Below are positions 15,801-16,041 of a stretch of DNA of 16,041 nucleotides, piece by piece. The first letter of the stretch is position 1. Each line of letters begins with the position of its first letter. Origin of the DNA: CAZLLV01 sp964560325 (GTDB lineage: Bacteria; Acidobacteriota; Thermoanaerobaculia; Multivoradales; DATKCC01); NCBI GenBank assembly GCA_964560325.1, contig CAZLLV010000251.1, forward strand, positions 1-16,041, written 5' to 3'. The translations under genes and the position numbers were made by a program. The notes under the pieces were generated by a model. That model saw only the letters and a list, made by a program, of their open reading frames with translations. It was not told the DNA's origin and did no database searches.

Positions 15801-16041
15801 CTGCCGGAACGCCGCCTCGTCGAAGGCCAGGGAGACCCGCAGACCCCAGACGTTGTGGTACGCCGCCGAGCGCCCGTCGCCGTAAGCTCCCTCGAACACC
15901 ATGCCCACCTGGAGGCGGGAGAGGGGGTAGGCGTCCTCGAGCCCGTCGGGGAGACGGCGCCGATCGGCCTCGTCCAGAAGGGAGAACGGACCCGCCGAAG
16001 CGTCCGGCACCCGGTCGCCGCCGCCGGCCGCTTCGGCGAGG
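9888..16041 (-). CDS. NRPS, C-A-T-E-C, 5' end probably outside the window
   Basis: Cytoplasmic non-ribosomal peptide synthetase that loads one amino acid, condenses and epimerizes it, and carries the condensation domain for the next module. Counting from the GTG at 16010 (2040 residues): C domain ~26-455 with an intact HHAILDG at 162-168; A domain ~480-978 with TSGSTGRPKG at 632-641 and the A10 lysine at 971; carrier domain with phosphopantetheine serine 1028 in LGGDS; E domain ~1080-1545; second C domain ~1570-2000 with HHGVLDG at 1707-1713. This last C follows an E domain and has the YPLVPTQQGMLFHSL opening usual for D-donor (DCL) domains. The protein ends in a basic tail instead of an A domain. 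The frame stays open upstream of the GTG, and the residues there (LAEAAGGGDR) look like the end of a carrier domain, so the true start is probably beyond the right edge. The stop overlaps the next gene's start. Confidence 0.95.
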   Translation of the reverse strand, partial: LAEAAGGGDRVPDASAGPFSLLDEADRRRLPDGLEDAYPLSRLQVGMVFEGAYGDGRSAAYHNVWGLRVSLAFDEAAFRQAVRRLIDRHPVLRTSFALEGFSEPLQLVHREVAPPVTVSDLRGLPESAREERLQGWLERERETPFDWSVAPLLRLHVHRLEEGRFHFGFTEHHAILDGWSVATLMAELFATYEALLRGEVPPAPPPPKATYREFVRLERSTLASVESRNFWAGRLEGSEIAELPRPEPGDDLGLGVERVPVKVSTEVSAGLEALAGELGVPFKSVLLAAHLRVVAAVTGRDDLLTGLVSNGRPEGEDGERVLGLFLNTLPLRTRLEPGAWRDLARFAFRAERETLSHRRFPMGELRGGRGGAPLFEIVFNFTHFHVLDTVRGAGGVEVVESEEFAETEIPLMVDFSRELGTGRVMLTLEARRERVAVRTLERWAGYYREALEVLATDPDGRWDRHPVPGAAERRRLVETWTGGLRPYPSRSTVASRFAARAEATPDAVAVVDGGRHLSYGELARRALRLARHLRSLGVGPDVPVGVFMDRGLDTLVGIVAIVTAGGAYVQLDPAYPAERLAFMIEDTRVPVLLSVSSLAPSLPPHEARVVLLDREAAAIAACSDRPLEPGVGPENLVYVSYTSGSTGRPKGVAIRQRGVLRLLVGTSYADFEGGGAGRSLLQISPIAFDASTVEIWGALLHGGRCVILPERVPSLADVDRVVRGERLDTVPLTTTLYNAVIDEASEVLAGVEQLLVGGEALSVAHVRKGLDHLPHVRFVACYGPTESTTFTSCHQVPRDLDPASFSIPLGKPIANTRVYVLDRRGEPAPTGSPGELWIGGDGLARGYFARPALTAAAFRPDPFGAEGERLYATGDLARWRSDGVLEFLGRVDDQVKIRGFRIEPKEIESRLLGHPAVREAAVVVRASEGGGKRLVAYVVPEVGESPAPAALRELLAASLPEYMVPSTFAVLNAMPRTPAGKIDRRALPEPESAAPARAADRVAPRDETERVLAEIWREILRIDEVGIHDDFMALGGDSILTIQMVARARRAGLRLSPGQLFENPTIAGLAAVVGRGAQEEAEQGEVIGEAPLTPIQRWFFGQGLASPHHWNQSLLLRSRTALRLPPLAGALDRLLEHHDALRARFPLEDGVLRAPVQRLAPVGDTGPTPLHLVDLTALPEERVTAAMEDAASSAQASLDLVEGPLLRAVAFRRPSAGGAGEDRLLLAVHHLVVDGVSWRVLLDDLRAAYETLAREPGRRPELPAKTVSLRRWAHELERRAAAPELEEELDLWTAGPWDRVARLPVDRSAGTDAAGDANLEGRTGVVERTLDRETTEALLQGAHHAYRTRVDDLLVAAVARALARWVREAGGVGSAVLVDLEGHGREPLGGTEHDLSRTVGWLTTVYPVILPTDELTTSDDAIRAAKERLRSFPGHGVGFGMLRWLSRNPAIVGRLAALPEAEVSFNYLGQLDNVLSEDAPFVPAAESAGAERAPANRRRHLLELSALVADDRLRLSCVHAVGVHRTETIEALLAGIGDELQTLVAHCKEPGAGGWTPSDFPLADLDRARLDALVATGAPIADLYPLVPTQQGMLFHSLRSPESGAYVSQLSCRLEGPLDTGAFERAWRRVLARHDALRTAFAWDDPEALLQVVWKEAPLPLTVEDWSDLDEAGAETRLGERLTAGAAAGLDLSRAPLMDLLLARRGAGEHRFVWRFHHGVLDGWSLGIVLSELFALYEEERGGEPADLAEVVSYRRFVAWLAERDAGEAETYWRERLAGYRDPVALPPAADAGSGNARGHESRWLPDGTAAALDELAKRWKVTPATLFQGTWGLILSRMGDRDDVVFGTTVAGRPAELRGVEGTVGLFINTLPVRVTVPRDPSASPRRIGAWFQELQEASVAMRRHEHTPLAAIGRWSETPPGRPLFETLLVFENYPVEEAARSSATGGGVRVDDVKVDATTNYPFALRVTPGDRTLLEALWDAGRHDRATADEALDLIVRVVETVARSPEASVAEATEAIDRLRAERREAARAKVGASAAARLRSIRKR
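11376..12773 (-). other. Epimerization domain of the first gene
   Basis: The domain shows the E-family signatures: PLTPIQRWFF at its start, HHLVVDGVSW at 1219-1228, EGHGRE at 1371-1376, RTVGW at 1387-1391 and FNYLGQLD at 1455-1462. The catalytic histidine and acidic residues are intact, so it should convert the carrier-bound L-residue to an L/D mixture. The following C domain, of the type expected after an E domain, would select the D form. The E-to-C linker is continuous here, unlike the split equivalent between the second and third genes. Confidence 0.92.
13077..14573 (-). other. Adenylation domain of the first gene, specificity uncertain (aliphatic-like)
   Basis: All core A motifs are present, including YTSGSTGRPKG, YGPTES, TGDLARW and GKIDRRALP. 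Aligning by eye to GrsA, the ten Stachelhaus positions read D679, A680, V683, P721, L745, G747, C771, T779, F780 and K971 (DAVPLGCTFK). The D-A-x-x-L-G-x-T-F pattern resembles aliphatic codes such as Val(1) DAFWIGGTFK and Leu(4) DAFMLGMVFK. However, proline at the GrsA-278 position is unusual and I know no exact match. Between motifs A3 and A4 the common His-Arg-Gly is replaced by QRG at 646-648. The substrate is not assigned. Confidence 0.7.

Overview
The whole 16 kb window is the interior of one non-ribosomal peptide synthetase (NRPS) locus read entirely from the minus strand. It holds three consecutive megasynthase genes with almost no non-coding DNA: a 4-base stop/start overlap at 9888-9891 and a 7-base gap at 5160-5166. 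The very high GC content, strong G/C bias at third codon positions and long false open frames on the opposite strand point to a high-GC bacterium. A myxobacterium, an Acidobacteriota member or an actinomycete would all fit, and the sequence alone does not decide. I see no RNA gene, insertion sequence, CRISPR array, terminator or promoter, and no non-coding stretch near 300 bases.

Layout in transcription order (right to left). Gene 1 (9888 to the right edge, probably continuing beyond it) is C-A-T-E-C. Gene 2 (5167-9891) is C*-A-T-E, where C* is a condensation-like domain that has lost its catalytic histidines. Gene 3 (from 5159 past the left edge) is C-A-T-C-A..., and its second A domain carries an apparent +1 frameshift near positions 136-138.

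Read as an assembly line, the window encodes [C-A-T-E] - [C | C*-A-T-E] - [C-A-T] - [C-A...]. The bar marks a gene boundary inside a module: the condensation domain that should feed the second module sits at the end of gene 1, and the rest of that module is gene 2. The ten specificity residues of the gene 2 A domain match the published aspartate code exactly. The first A domain of gene 3 resembles a valine code, and that of gene 1 is aliphatic-like but atypical. Epimerization domains in the first two modules predict D-residues there; the third module has none. The predicted fragment is therefore D-(aliphatic?) - D-Asp - L-(Val-like) - next residue.

The most interesting part is the tandem of an active C domain, an inactive C-like domain and an Asp-activating A domain. 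This matches what I know of 'interface' domains, which recruit a separate Fe/2-oxoglutarate aspartate beta-hydroxylase in siderophore-type NRPSs. If that is right, the second residue is beta-hydroxyaspartate and a hydroxylase gene should lie outside this window. That reading is inference from motifs and has not been tested by any search.
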